64,000 bases of DNA, from positions 62,001 through 126,000 of the forward strand of contig NZ_JAGEPF010000014.1 of NCBI RefSeq assembly GCF_017573465.1, in the 5' to 3' direction. Origin of the DNA: Actinomadura violacea (GTDB lineage: Bacteria; Actinomycetota; Actinomycetes; Streptosporangiales; Streptosporangiaceae). The translations under genes and the position numbers were made by a program. Positions within the stretch are counted from its first letter, which is position 1. Each line of letters begins with the position of its first letter. Positions 42,018 through 49,902 of this stretch are shown piece after piece. The notes below the pieces were generated by a model that had not been told where the DNA came from, made no database searches, and saw nothing but the letters and a program-made list of their open reading frames with translations.

Positions 42018-43001
42018 ATGTCTGCTCAGTTCCCCGTCGCCCGGCCGCGGCGGCTGCGCCGCACGCCCGCACTGCGCCGGATGGTCGCCGAGACCCGGCT
42101 CGCGCCCGCCGACCTGGTGCTGCCGATGTTCGTCAAGGAGGGCATCTCCGAGCCGCAGCCGGTCGCCTCGATGCCGGGCGTCGTGCAGCACACCCGCGAC
42201 AGCCTGCGCAAGGCCGCGCACGAGGCCGCCGAGGCCGGCGTCGGCGGGATCATCCTGTTCGGGATCCCCGCGGTGAAGGACGGCACCGGCTCCGCCGCCG
42301 ACGACCCCGCCGGGATCGTCCAGCTGGCGCTGCGCGACCTCGCGTCCGACCTCGGCGACGCCGCCGTCGTCATGACGGACCTGTGCCTGGACGAGTACAC
42401 CGACCATGGGCACTGCGGCATCGTCACCCCCTCCGGCGAGATCGACAACGACGCGACGCTGGAGCGCTACGCCTCCATCGCCGTGGCGCAGGCAGCCGCC
42501 GGCGCGCAGGTGGTCGGGCCGTCCGGGATGATGGACGGCCAGGTCGGCGTGATCCGCGAGGCCCTCGACAACGCCGGCTACACCGACATCGCGATCATGG
42601 GCTACTCGGTGAAGTACGCCTCCGCCTACTTCGGCCCGTTCCGCGACGCCGCCGAGTGCGCCCCCCAGTTCGGTGACAGGTCCACCCACCAGCAGGACCC
42701 GGCCAACGCCGACGAGTCGCTCCGCGAGGTCTTCCTCGACCTCGACGAGGGCGCCGACATGGTGATGGTGAAGCCCGCGGGCGCCTACCTCGACATCGTC
42801 CGCCGCGTTCGCGACGCAGTGGACGTCCCGGTCGTCGCCTACCAGGTCAGCGGCGAGTACGCGATGATCGAGGCCGCCGCCGAGAAGGGCTGGATCGACC
42901 GCGACAGCACCATCATGGAGTCGCTGGTGTCGATCCGCCGCGCCGGCGCCGACATCGCCATCACCTACTGGGCCACCGAGGTCGCCAAGAAGCTCCGCTG
43001 A
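42018..43001 (+). CDS. hemB: delta-aminolevulinic acid dehydratase (porphobilinogen synthase)
   Basis: HemB condenses two 5-aminolevulinates into porphobilinogen. The 327-residue protein carries both Schiff-base lysine regions (GYSVKYASAYFGPFRDA and MVMVKPAGAYLDI). The metal site reads DLCLDEYTDHGHCG: Cys123, Asp125 and Cys133, where the classical zinc enzyme has three Cys. This is a mixed site whose metal cannot be named from sequence. The start is ATG 42018 after AAGAAGGA. It ends the rex-hemACDB operon, 50 nt after hemD. Confidence 0.96.
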   Translation: MSAQFPVARPRRLRRTPALRRMVAETRLAPADLVLPMFVKEGISEPQPVASMPGVVQHTRDSLRKAAHEAAEAGVGGIILFGIPAVKDGTGSAADDPAGIVQLALRDLASDLGDAAVVMTDLCLDEYTDHGHCGIVTPSGEIDNDATLERYASIAVAQAAAGAQVVGPSGMMDGQVGVIREALDNAGYTDIAIMGYSVKYASAYFGPFRDAAECAPQFGDRSTHQQDPANADESLREVFLDLDEGADMVMVKPAGAYLDIVRRVRDAVDVPVVAYQVSGEYAMIEAAAEKGWIDRDSTIMESLVSIRRAGADIAITYWATEVAKKLR

Positions 43002-43143
43002 CCCCCGGGGAAAAGCTCCAATGATCATGGGCGGGTAGTTACTTAGGGTCGTTTTGGTAGGGCCGCCGTGTCTGACGTGCGGGGGCACGGGCATCATCGT
43101 CTATCAAGAACCCACGTTCGACCTTGGGTATTGGGGGGCGGAG

Positions 43144-43782
43144 ATGCTGGCGGTCTCGGGGAACAGGCGGCAGCGGGCGGCACGCGACCGGATGGCCTCG
43201 GCCGCCCTGGAGTACGCCGCGATGGGCTGGCCCTGCTTTCCGGGCGCGCATCCGCCCGCCGCCGGCGACCGGTCGTGCTCGTGCGACCGGATGGGCTGCC
43301 CCGACCCGGCGGCGCATCCGGTGTCGGCGGCGTGGGCGCACCAGGCGTCGGCCGACCCGGACCGGATCCGGCGCTGGTGGTCGCAGCGCCCGGAGGCCAA
43401 CATCATCCTGCCGACCGGGCGGGTGTTCGACGTGTTCGACGTCCCGGCCGCCGCGGGCGCCGCCGCGCTGGACCGGATCGCCCGCGAGGACCTGCCGGTC
43501 GGGCCGGTCGCGAACCTCGGGGACGAGCGGCACCTGTTCTTCGTCGCGACCCGCGGCGCCCCCGCCGACGAGGACGAGTGGTGGTCGTGCCACCTCGACA
43601 CCTCGCCGGAGACCGTGGCCGAGACGCCCGGCATGCGCTGGCACTGCCGCGACAGCTACGTGGTGGCGCCCCCGTCGGTGCTGGCGTCCGGCCGGGAGGC
43701 GGGGTGGCTGCGGCCGCCGGCGGGCGCGCCGCTGCCGGACCCGCTGCTGCTCCTGGAGGTCCTCGCCGACAGCTGCGAGTGA
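43144..43782 (+). CDS. primase/polymerase (prim-pol) N-terminal domain protein
   Basis: The 212-residue protein resembles the bifunctional DNA primase/polymerase N-terminal domain widespread in actinobacteria: ALEYAAMGWPCFPG, CSCDRMGCPDPAAHP (possible metal-binding Cys cluster), RRWWSQRPEANIILPTG and the GRVFDVFDVPAAAG segment where the catalytic DxD would be. The acidic pair is altered there, so polymerase activity is doubtful. ATG 43144 follows a G-rich ribosome site; an upstream in-frame GTG exists at 43054. It is convergent with the pseudokinase gene, 16 nt apart. Confidence 0.75.
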   Translation: MLAVSGNRRQRAARDRMASAALEYAAMGWPCFPGAHPPAAGDRSCSCDRMGCPDPAAHPVSAAWAHQASADPDRIRRWWSQRPEANIILPTGRVFDVFDVPAAAGAAALDRIAREDLPVGPVANLGDERHLFFVATRGAPADEDEWWSCHLDTSPETVAETPGMRWHCRDSYVVAPPSVLASGREAGWLRPPAGAPLPDPLLLLEVLADSCE

Positions 43783-43798
43783 CCGTCCCGGCCGGGGC

Positions 43799-45496
43799 TC
43801 AGCGCGGCGCCTTGATCGCCTTGCGGCCCCAGCCGGAGTAGGACGTCGTGATGATCTGGTTGCGGCCCTTCGCCGGCCCGGCCCGCAGCCACAGCTTCGC
43901 CGGACGCCCGGAGCCGTCCAGCTTCAGCGCGAAGCTGATCTCCTGGACGCCGGTGGCGCCCGCCATCTCCGCGTACAGCGCGCCCGAGCCGGGTGCCTGC
44001 GCGAGCTTGGCGACGGGCGCCTCGCCCTTGTAGATCCCGCCGGACTCGCTGAGCGACGCCGCCGCGTTCAGCAGCGTCGTCACCGCGGACACCGAGCTGC
44101 CGCGCCGCACCTGCTCGGCCAGCGCCGGGTAGCCGCGCCCGCCGGCGGCGGCGGGCCGCCACTTCTTGCCGGCCCGCAGGAACACCCGGTCGCCGACGAC
44201 CACGGCCTGCGCCCGCTTGCGGACCTTGCCGGACCCCGACATCGTCATCGAGTACGACGGTTCCGCGCCCTGGACCAGGTCGAAGCTGCCCTGCGCGGCG
44301 GCGGGCGCGCCGCAGCAGCCGGTGCGGCGGTAGCTGAACCGGGCGCCGGGCGCCTGGCCGGTGGCCTGCGTGATGCGCGCGGCGAGCGGCGCGGGCGCGA
44401 TCCCGCCGGGCGGCAGGGACGGCTGCGGCGTGCTGCTCTGCGCGGGCGACGGGGTCGGCGGCGTCGCGTCGCCGTCGTCGGAGTTCAGGTAGACGACGCC
44501 GCCCGCGATCGCGGCGACGACGGCGAGCGCGGCGACGCTGCCCACGAGCCGGCGGCCGCGGGACGCGCGCGGGGGCCCCTCGCCGGTGGCGATGACCTGG
44601 TGCCGGCCGCTGCTGCGGGACGGCTTGGCCTTCGGCGGTTCCGGCTGCTGCGCGGCCTGCGCGGCCAGCTCGGTGAGCCGGCCGCGGCCCTGCGCCTCCC
44701 ACGACGGCCCGTACGCCGACACGGCCGCCTCCTCGAGGGCGCCGAGGAAGTCGGCGGCGGTCTTCGGGCGCTGCTCCGGGTCCTTGGCGAGGCCCTGCCC
44801 GATCAGCTCGCGCAGCGGTCCGGGGACCTCCTCGACCGGGATCGCCGCCTCGCGGTGCAGCCGGGCCATGTTCCGCCCGGCGAAGGGCGGGTGGCCGGTG
44901 AGGCACTCGAAGAAGACCGCGGCGGCCGCGTACAGGTCGGTCGCCACGGTCGCGGCCGCGCCGTCCCACAGCTCCGGCGCGGCGTAGGCGGGGGCGAGCT
45001 GCGCCTCGGTGCCCGCCGCGGCGGTGCCGAAGTCGGTGAGGCTCGCGTTGCCGTCGCCGTCGATGAGGACCGCCGACGGCCGGACGGCGCCGTGCACGAC
45101 GTCGAGGCCGTGCGCGGCGGCGAGCCCGAGCAGCGTCCCGCCGAGCATCGACAGGGCCGCGAGCGGGCCGGTGGGGCCCTGCGCGGCCAGCACCCGGCGC
45201 AGCGCGACGCCGTCGACGTACTGCATGACGACCGCGGCGCCGTCCGGTGCCTCGATGAAGTCGTAGAGGTCGGCGACGTTCGGGTCCTCCAGCTGGGACA
45301 GCGTGCGAGAGGACGCGCGGAAGCGCGCCATGAAAGCCTCGTCGGCGCGCAGCGCGCCGGCGAGGTACCTGATCGCGACCTTGGTGCTGGTCATGTCGTC
45401 GACAGCCAGCACCACCCGGCCCGCGGCGCCGTCCCCCAGTTCCCGCTCATGGGTGAAGCCCGGGACCGTCCAGCCGTCAGCCACGTTGAAAGCCAT
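43799..45496 (-). CDS. Ser/Thr protein kinase-like receptor, probable pseudokinase
   Basis: The 565-residue protein has a cytoplasmic kinase fold (about 12-255), a Pro/Lys-rich linker, one TM helix (about 317-336) and an extracytoplasmic domain of about 220 residues that begins with a Thr/Ser/Pro-rich stalk. Three catalytic residues are replaced: the VAIK Lys is Arg43 (VAIRYL), the HRD Asp is Ala137 (HGAVRPSA) and the following Asn is Ala142. DFG at 155-157 is intact. It probably signals or scaffolds without phosphotransfer. The active kinase at 49.9 kb has all of these residues. ATG 45496 has a GGAGGG site. Confidence 0.9.
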   Translation of the reverse strand: MAFNVADGWTVPGFTHERELGDGAAGRVVLAVDDMTSTKVAIRYLAGALRADEAFMARFRASSRTLSQLEDPNVADLYDFIEAPDGAAVVMQYVDGVALRRVLAAQGPTGPLAALSMLGGTLLGLAAAHGLDVVHGAVRPSAVLIDGDGNASLTDFGTAAAGTEAQLAPAYAAPELWDGAAATVATDLYAAAAVFFECLTGHPPFAGRNMARLHREAAIPVEEVPGPLRELIGQGLAKDPEQRPKTAADFLGALEEAAVSAYGPSWEAQGRGRLTELAAQAAQQPEPPKAKPSRSSGRHQVIATGEGPPRASRGRRLVGSVAALAVVAAIAGGVVYLNSDDGDATPPTPSPAQSSTPQPSLPPGGIAPAPLAARITQATGQAPGARFSYRRTGCCGAPAAAQGSFDLVQGAEPSYSMTMSGSGKVRKRAQAVVVGDRVFLRAGKKWRPAAAGGRGYPALAEQVRRGSSVSAVTTLLNAAASLSESGGIYKGEAPVAKLAQAPGSGALYAEMAGATGVQEISFALKLDGSGRPAKLWLRAGPAKGRNQIITTSYSGWGRKAIKAPR

Positions 45497-45632
45497 CCCT
45501 CCGCTACGGCGGACGCCGGTGAAGATAACGGGCGCCTCCCGTTCGGGCGCCGATGTCGTACTTGGTGGAATATCGGCCCGTACCCGGCGAGGTCAAGCGC
45601 AGTCGCCGAACTGCAACTGAGAGACTGGAAAC

Positions 45633-46925
45633 GTGACTGGAACCGATCGCTCCCAGCAGTTGTTCGAGCGCGCCGAGGGGCTCGTCCCCGGCGGCGTGAA
45701 CTCGCCGGTCCGCGCCTTCGGGGCGGTCGGCGGCACGCCGCGGTTCATCGCGTCGGCGCGCGGCCCGTACCTGACCGACGCGGACGGCAACGATTACGTC
45801 GACCTGATCTGCTCGTGGGGCCCGATGATCCTCGGGCACGCGCACCCGGAGGTGGTGGCGGCGGTGCGGGATGCGGCGGGCCGCGGCACCTCCTACGGGG
45901 CGCCGACGCCCGGCGAGGTCGAGCTGGCCGAGGAGATCGTCGCGCGGGCGCCGGTGGAGAAGGTCCGGCTGGTCAACTCGGGGACCGAGGCGACGATGTC
46001 GGCGATCCGGCTGGCGCGCGGCTTCACCTCCCGCTCGAAGATCGTGAAGTTCGCGGGCTGCTACCACGGGCACGTCGACTCGCTGCTGGCGGCGGCGGGG
46101 TCGGGGGTGGCGACGTTCGCGCTGCCCGACACCCCGGGCGTGACGGGCGCGACGACCGCGGACACGATCGTGCTGCCGTACAACGACGTCGCCGCGGTGG
46201 AGACGGCGTTCGACGAGCACGGCCACGAGATCGCGTGCGTGATCGCGGAGGCGGTGCCGTGCAACATGGGCGTGGTCCCGCCGCTGAACGGCTTCAACGC
46301 GCTGCTGAAGCGGCTGTGTGAGCGCTACGGGGCGCTGCTGGTGCTGGACGAGGTGCTGACCGGCTTCCGGGCCTCGCGGTCCGGCTGGTTCGGCGTCGAG
46401 GGCGTCGCGGCGGACCTGGTGACGTTCGGGAAGGTGATGGGCGGCGGGCTGCCCGCCGCGGCGTTCGGCGGCCGCGCCGAGGTCATGGACCGGCTCGCGC
46501 CCGCCGGGCCCGTCTACCAGGCGGGCACCCTGTCGGGGAACCCGCTCGCGACGGCCGCCGGGCTGGCGACGCTGCGCGGCGCGACCGGCGAGGTGTACGC
46601 GGCGATCGACCGGGCCGCCGGGATCGTGTCGAAGGCGGCGTCGGAGGCGCTGGTGAAGGAGGGCGTCCCGCACTCGCTGCAGAACGCCGGCAACCTGTTC
46701 TCGATCTTCTTCACCGACGGCGCGGTCGGCGACTTCGCCGCGGCGCAGCGCCAGAACGTCAAGGCGTACGCGGCGTTCTTCCACGCGGCGCTGGACCGCG
46801 GCGTCTACCTGCCGCCGTCGGCGTACGAGGTGTGGTTCCTGTCGGCCGCGCACGACGACGAGGCGATCGGCCGCATCCTCGACGCCCTGCCGCACGCCGC
46901 CCGCGCCGCCGCCGAAGCCTCCTGA
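45633..46925 (+). CDS. hemL: glutamate-1-semialdehyde 2,1-aminomutase
   Basis: HemL converts glutamate-1-semialdehyde to 5-aminolevulinate with PLP, directly after HemA. The 430-residue protein shows LFERAEGLVPGGVNSPVRAF, the phosphate-binding NSGTEATMSAIR, the acidic LDEVLTGFR and the PLP-lysine motif TFGKVMGGGLP. The start is GTG 45633; the ribosome site is weak (GGAA). It is encoded 2.6 kb from hemB, separated by the primase-like and pseudokinase genes. A long hairpin follows its stop. Confidence 0.96.
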   Translation: MTGTDRSQQLFERAEGLVPGGVNSPVRAFGAVGGTPRFIASARGPYLTDADGNDYVDLICSWGPMILGHAHPEVVAAVRDAAGRGTSYGAPTPGEVELAEEIVARAPVEKVRLVNSGTEATMSAIRLARGFTSRSKIVKFAGCYHGHVDSLLAAAGSGVATFALPDTPGVTGATTADTIVLPYNDVAAVETAFDEHGHEIACVIAEAVPCNMGVVPPLNGFNALLKRLCERYGALLVLDEVLTGFRASRSGWFGVEGVAADLVTFGKVMGGGLPAAAFGGRAEVMDRLAPAGPVYQAGTLSGNPLATAAGLATLRGATGEVYAAIDRAAGIVSKAASEALVKEGVPHSLQNAGNLFSIFFTDGAVGDFAAAQRQNVKAYAAFFHAALDRGVYLPPSAYEVWFLSAAHDDEAIGRILDALPHAARAAAEAS

Positions 46926-46937
46926 CCCCTCGTCGAG

Positions 46938-46987
46938 TTGCGGCGTGTCGTCCTTAAGGGACACCTTTTAAGGACGACACGCCGCAA
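46938..46987. terminator. bidirectional 20-bp-stem terminator between hemL and the dapA-like gene
   Basis: TTGCGGCGTGTCGTCCTTAA (46938-46957) pairs perfectly with 46968-46987 around a 10-nt loop. It lies 12 nt after hemL and 10 nt after the stop of the convergent gene on the other strand. The perfect stem works for both strands; the TTAA at the stem top gives no long T tract. Confidence 0.85.
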
Positions 46988-46997
46988 GTGAACGTGT

Positions 46998-47876
46998 TCA
47001 GACGGTGAGGGCGTGGAAGGCGCGCATGGCCTCGGCGACCGAGGCGGGGCCCGGCGCGTGCAGCGGGGCGCGCACCGCGGGGTCGTCGATCAGGCCGATC
47101 TCGGCCAGGCAGGCCTTCAGCACGGACGGGGACGGCTCGGCGAACAGCGCCCGCGCGAGCGGCAGCAGCGCGTTGTGCATCGCCAGGGCATCCGCGGCCT
47201 CACCGTGCCAGGTCGCGTCGAGCATCGTCGCGTAGGCGGACGGCGCGAGGCACGCGCTCGCGGCGACGCCTCCGGCCGCGCCGAGCCGCAGCATCGGGTA
47301 GATGTAGGCGTCGTCGCCGCACAGGACCGACTTCCCGGGCCCGTGTTCGGCCGCCAGCAGGTCGAGCGTCCCGGCGTCGATGCCGTCCGCGCAGTGCTTC
47401 ATCCCGGCGACGCAGTCCAGCGCCATGATCTTGGCGAGCGCGCCGGCGGAGAGTTGCTTCCCCGTCCGGTACGGGACGTTGTAGGCGACGAGCGGGACGT
47501 CCACGGCGGCGCCGACCGCCGCGAAGTGGCCGATGACGCCCTCGTCGGACGGGCGCAGGTAGTACGGCACGACGACGAGCAGCGCGTCCGCGTAAGGGGC
47601 GTGATCGCGGGCCTGCCGGACGGAGTCCTCGGTGCCCATCGTCCCGGCGCCGGCGATCAGCAGCGCCCCGCTCTCCTCGGTGACGGCGCGGCACACCCGA
47701 AGGACCGTCCGCCGCTCGTCGGCGGTCAGGAGGGCGGCCTCGCCGGTGGTGCCGAGCGCGACCAGCCCGTCCAGGCCCTGCTCCAGGCAGTGGACGGCGA
47801 GCCGTTCGAGGGACTTGGCGTCCACCTCGCCGGAGCGGGTGAACGGGGTCACGATCGCCGCGTGGATTCCGTGCAT
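46998..47876 (-). CDS. DapA/NanA-family lyase (dihydrodipicolinate synthase-like)
   Basis: The 292-residue TIM-barrel aldolase starts AAIVTPFTRSGEVD, has the GTTGEAALLT carboxylate-binding motif, the catalytic Tyr in YNVPYRTG and the Schiff-base Lys in GMKHCADG. True DapA normally has GIKEA(S/T)GD there, so the substrate may be another alpha-keto acid aldol product. ATG 47876 has GGAAGGGA upstream. It lies 20 nt downstream of a DMT exporter gene on the same strand, suggesting that the two handle one amino-acid-related metabolite. Confidence 0.88.
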   Translation of the reverse strand: MHGIHAAIVTPFTRSGEVDAKSLERLAVHCLEQGLDGLVALGTTGEAALLTADERRTVLRVCRAVTEESGALLIAGAGTMGTEDSVRQARDHAPYADALLVVVPYYLRPSDEGVIGHFAAVGAAVDVPLVAYNVPYRTGKQLSAGALAKIMALDCVAGMKHCADGIDAGTLDLLAAEHGPGKSVLCGDDAYIYPMLRLGAAGGVAASACLAPSAYATMLDATWHGEAADALAMHNALLPLARALFAEPSPSVLKACLAEIGLIDDPAVRAPLHAPGPASVAEAMRAFHALTV

Positions 47877-47896
47877 GCCGGTCCCTTCCAAGAACC

Positions 47897-48826
47897 TCAC
47901 CTCGTCTGGACGGGCTCCGCCGGAGCCACCTGGATGGGCGTGCGGGACGCGCGGGACCGCAGCCGCACGCTGCCCGCCGCGACGCCGCAGATGATGAGCG
48001 CCGCCCCGGCGAGGCGCGTCCCGTCCACGCGCTCGCCGAGGACCAGCGCGGCCGACAGCAGCCCGAACGGCGGGACGAGCAGCGAGTACATGGCGACGGT
48101 GCCGGCCTCGTAGCGGCGCATCAGCCAGCCCCACACGCCGAACCCGACGAGCGTGGAGACGTAGGCGATGAACGCCAGCGAGGCCACCCCGGCGACGGAC
48201 AGGTGCCGTGCCGCGTCCGGCACCGCCCCCGGCCCCTCGAAGATCAGCGAGAGGGCGAACAGCGGGACGGGCGGGACCAGCGACATCCACACCATGAACC
48301 CGAACGCGTCGACGGGCTCGGCCGCGGTCTGGTTCATCCGCCGCATCGCGACGTTCGCCAGGCCCCAGCTCGCCGCGCCGCCGATGCACAGCAGGAACGC
48401 GCCGACCGGGCTGCCGCCCTCGGCCTGCGCGACGCCGAGCAGCGCGACGCCGGCGAACGCGACGGCCATCCCGGCGATCTGCCGGGCGCCGAGCCGCTCG
48501 CGCAGCAGCACCCCGGCGAACAGCGCGGTGAAGATCGCCTGGACCTGGAGCACCACCGACGACAGCCCGGCCGGCATGCCGAGGCGCATGCCGATGAACA
48601 GCAGCGCGAACTGGCCGACGCCCAGCGGGATCCCGACGAGCCACAGCCAGCGGACCGCGACCGGCGGGCGGCGGACGAAGAACACCGCGGGCAGCGCCGC
48701 GGCGGTGAACCGCAGCGCGGCGAGCAGCAGCGGCGGGAAGTCCTCCAGCGCCACCTTGATCGGGACGAAGTTGAACCCCCAGATCGCGGCGATCAGCGTG
48801 GCCAGCAGGACGTGGCGCGGTCTCAT
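47897..48826 (-). CDS. EamA/DMT-family exporter
   Basis: The 309-residue protein has ten TM helices in two EamA repeats. The N-terminus ATLIAAIWGFNFVPIKVALE is typical of DMT amino-acid or metabolite exporters, and the second repeat begins near FLLCIGGAASWGLANVAMRR. A polar tail ends in EPVQTR. It diverges from a LysR gene, an arrangement in which LysR usually controls the exporter, and is followed by the DapA-like lyase. Confidence 0.92.
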   Translation of the reverse strand: MRPRHVLLATLIAAIWGFNFVPIKVALEDFPPLLLAALRFTAAALPAVFFVRRPPVAVRWLWLVGIPLGVGQFALLFIGMRLGMPAGLSSVVLQVQAIFTALFAGVLLRERLGARQIAGMAVAFAGVALLGVAQAEGGSPVGAFLLCIGGAASWGLANVAMRRMNQTAAEPVDAFGFMVWMSLVPPVPLFALSLIFEGPGAVPDAARHLSVAGVASLAFIAYVSTLVGFGVWGWLMRRYEAGTVAMYSLLVPPFGLLSAALVLGERVDGTRLAGAALIICGVAAGSVRLRSRASRTPIQVAPAEPVQTR

Positions 48827-48878
48827 CCCCCGATCGTCGCCCGCCGCTTTGTTTTAGGACAAGCTAGAATCTGTCGAC

Positions 48879-48893
48879 TTCTCGTTTTAGAAT
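48879..48893 (+). promoter_or_regulatory. LysR promoter with TTCT-N6-AGAA repeat
   Basis: TAGAAT (48888-48893) is a -10 box 6 nt before ATG 48900 (leaderless). TTCT-N6-AGAA (48879-48892) is an inverted repeat overlapping it. A second TAGAAT at 48865-48870 and repeated GTTTTAG words (48851, 48884) lie in the same 73-bp divergent region. Confidence 0.5.
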
Positions 48894-48899
48894 TGCTAC

Positions 48900-49814
48900 A
48901 TGCTCGATCTCGAACGGCTGCGCGCCCTGCACTCCGTCGCCACCTACGGCTCGGTCAGCGCCGCCGCCGACGTGCTGCACGTCACCACCTCCGCCGTCTC
49001 CCAGCAGCTCGCCAAGCTGGAGCGCGAGACCGGCCAGAAGCTGCTCGAGCGCAACGGCCGCGGCGTGCGGCTCACCGACGCCGCCGAGCTGCTGGTCGGG
49101 CACGCCGAGAAGATCCTCTCCCTCGTCGAGCAGGCCCAGGCCGACCTGGAGGCGCACCGCGGCTCGGTCGTCGGGCAGCTGACCCTCGCCGCGTTCCCCA
49201 CCGCCGTCCGCGGGCTGATGCCGCAGGCGCTGCGGCTGCTCCGCGCCGAGCACCCCGACCTGCACGTCCTGGTCCGCGAGGAGGACCCGCTGCACAGCAT
49301 GCCGCTGGTGCTGCGCGGCGACCTCGACATGGCCGTCGTGCAGGACTGGAACAACGAGCCGCTGCCGCTCCCCGAGGGCCTGCACAAGGGCACCATCTGC
49401 CACGACGTCGCCGACGTCGCGCTGCCCGCGGACCACCCGCTGGCGGGGCGCGCCAGCGTCGACCTGAAGGAGCTGGCCGGCGACCCGTGGATCAGCTCCG
49501 TGCCCGACAGCATCTGCTGCGACTGGCTGCTGCGCACCCTGCGCGCCATCGACAGCGAGCCCCGCATCGAGCACATGGCCTACGAGTTCGCGACGCAGCT
49601 CGCGCTCGTCGCCGCCGGGCTCGGCAACGCGATCCTGCCCCGCCTCGGCCGCTGCGACGTGCCGCCGGACGTCGCGGTCGTCCCGCTGGCCGAGCCGCTG
49701 ACCCGCCGCGTGTACACGGTGTGGCGGGAGGAGGCCGCGCGCCGGCCCGCGATCCGCGCCGCCGTGACGGCGCTGCGCACCGGCGTCCCCGGCACCGTGC
49801 AGCGCGCCGCCTGA
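48900..49814 (+). CDS. LysR-family transcriptional regulator
   Basis: The 304-residue protein has a LysR HTH (LERLRALHSVATYGSVSAAA, TTSAVSQQLAKLERETGQKL) and a periplasmic-binding-protein-like effector domain. It diverges from the DMT exporter gene and probably controls that gene together with the DapA-like gene. ATG 48900 coincides with the predicted transcription start. A Cys pair (DSICCDW, about residue 203) in the effector domain is unusual. Confidence 0.93.
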   Translation: MLDLERLRALHSVATYGSVSAAADVLHVTTSAVSQQLAKLERETGQKLLERNGRGVRLTDAAELLVGHAEKILSLVEQAQADLEAHRGSVVGQLTLAAFPTAVRGLMPQALRLLRAEHPDLHVLVREEDPLHSMPLVLRGDLDMAVVQDWNNEPLPLPEGLHKGTICHDVADVALPADHPLAGRASVDLKELAGDPWISSVPDSICCDWLLRTLRAIDSEPRIEHMAYEFATQLALVAAGLGNAILPRLGRCDVPPDVAVVPLAEPLTRRVYTVWREEAARRPAIRAAVTALRTGVPGTVQRAA

Positions 49815-49902
49815 CCGTCCCCGCCAGGACGGGAGTTCCCGGCCGGTTCGCCGCACGGCGTCCGATTCGGTACGTTCTTCGCGATCTTGGTAGGAGGACG
49901 CG

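Noticed and set aside
43054..43143. N-terminal extension of the primase-like protein from GTG 43054
   Set aside because: The added 30 residues contain CxxC by chance and lack GC3 bias; ATG 43144 has the better ribosome site, though this is not certain.
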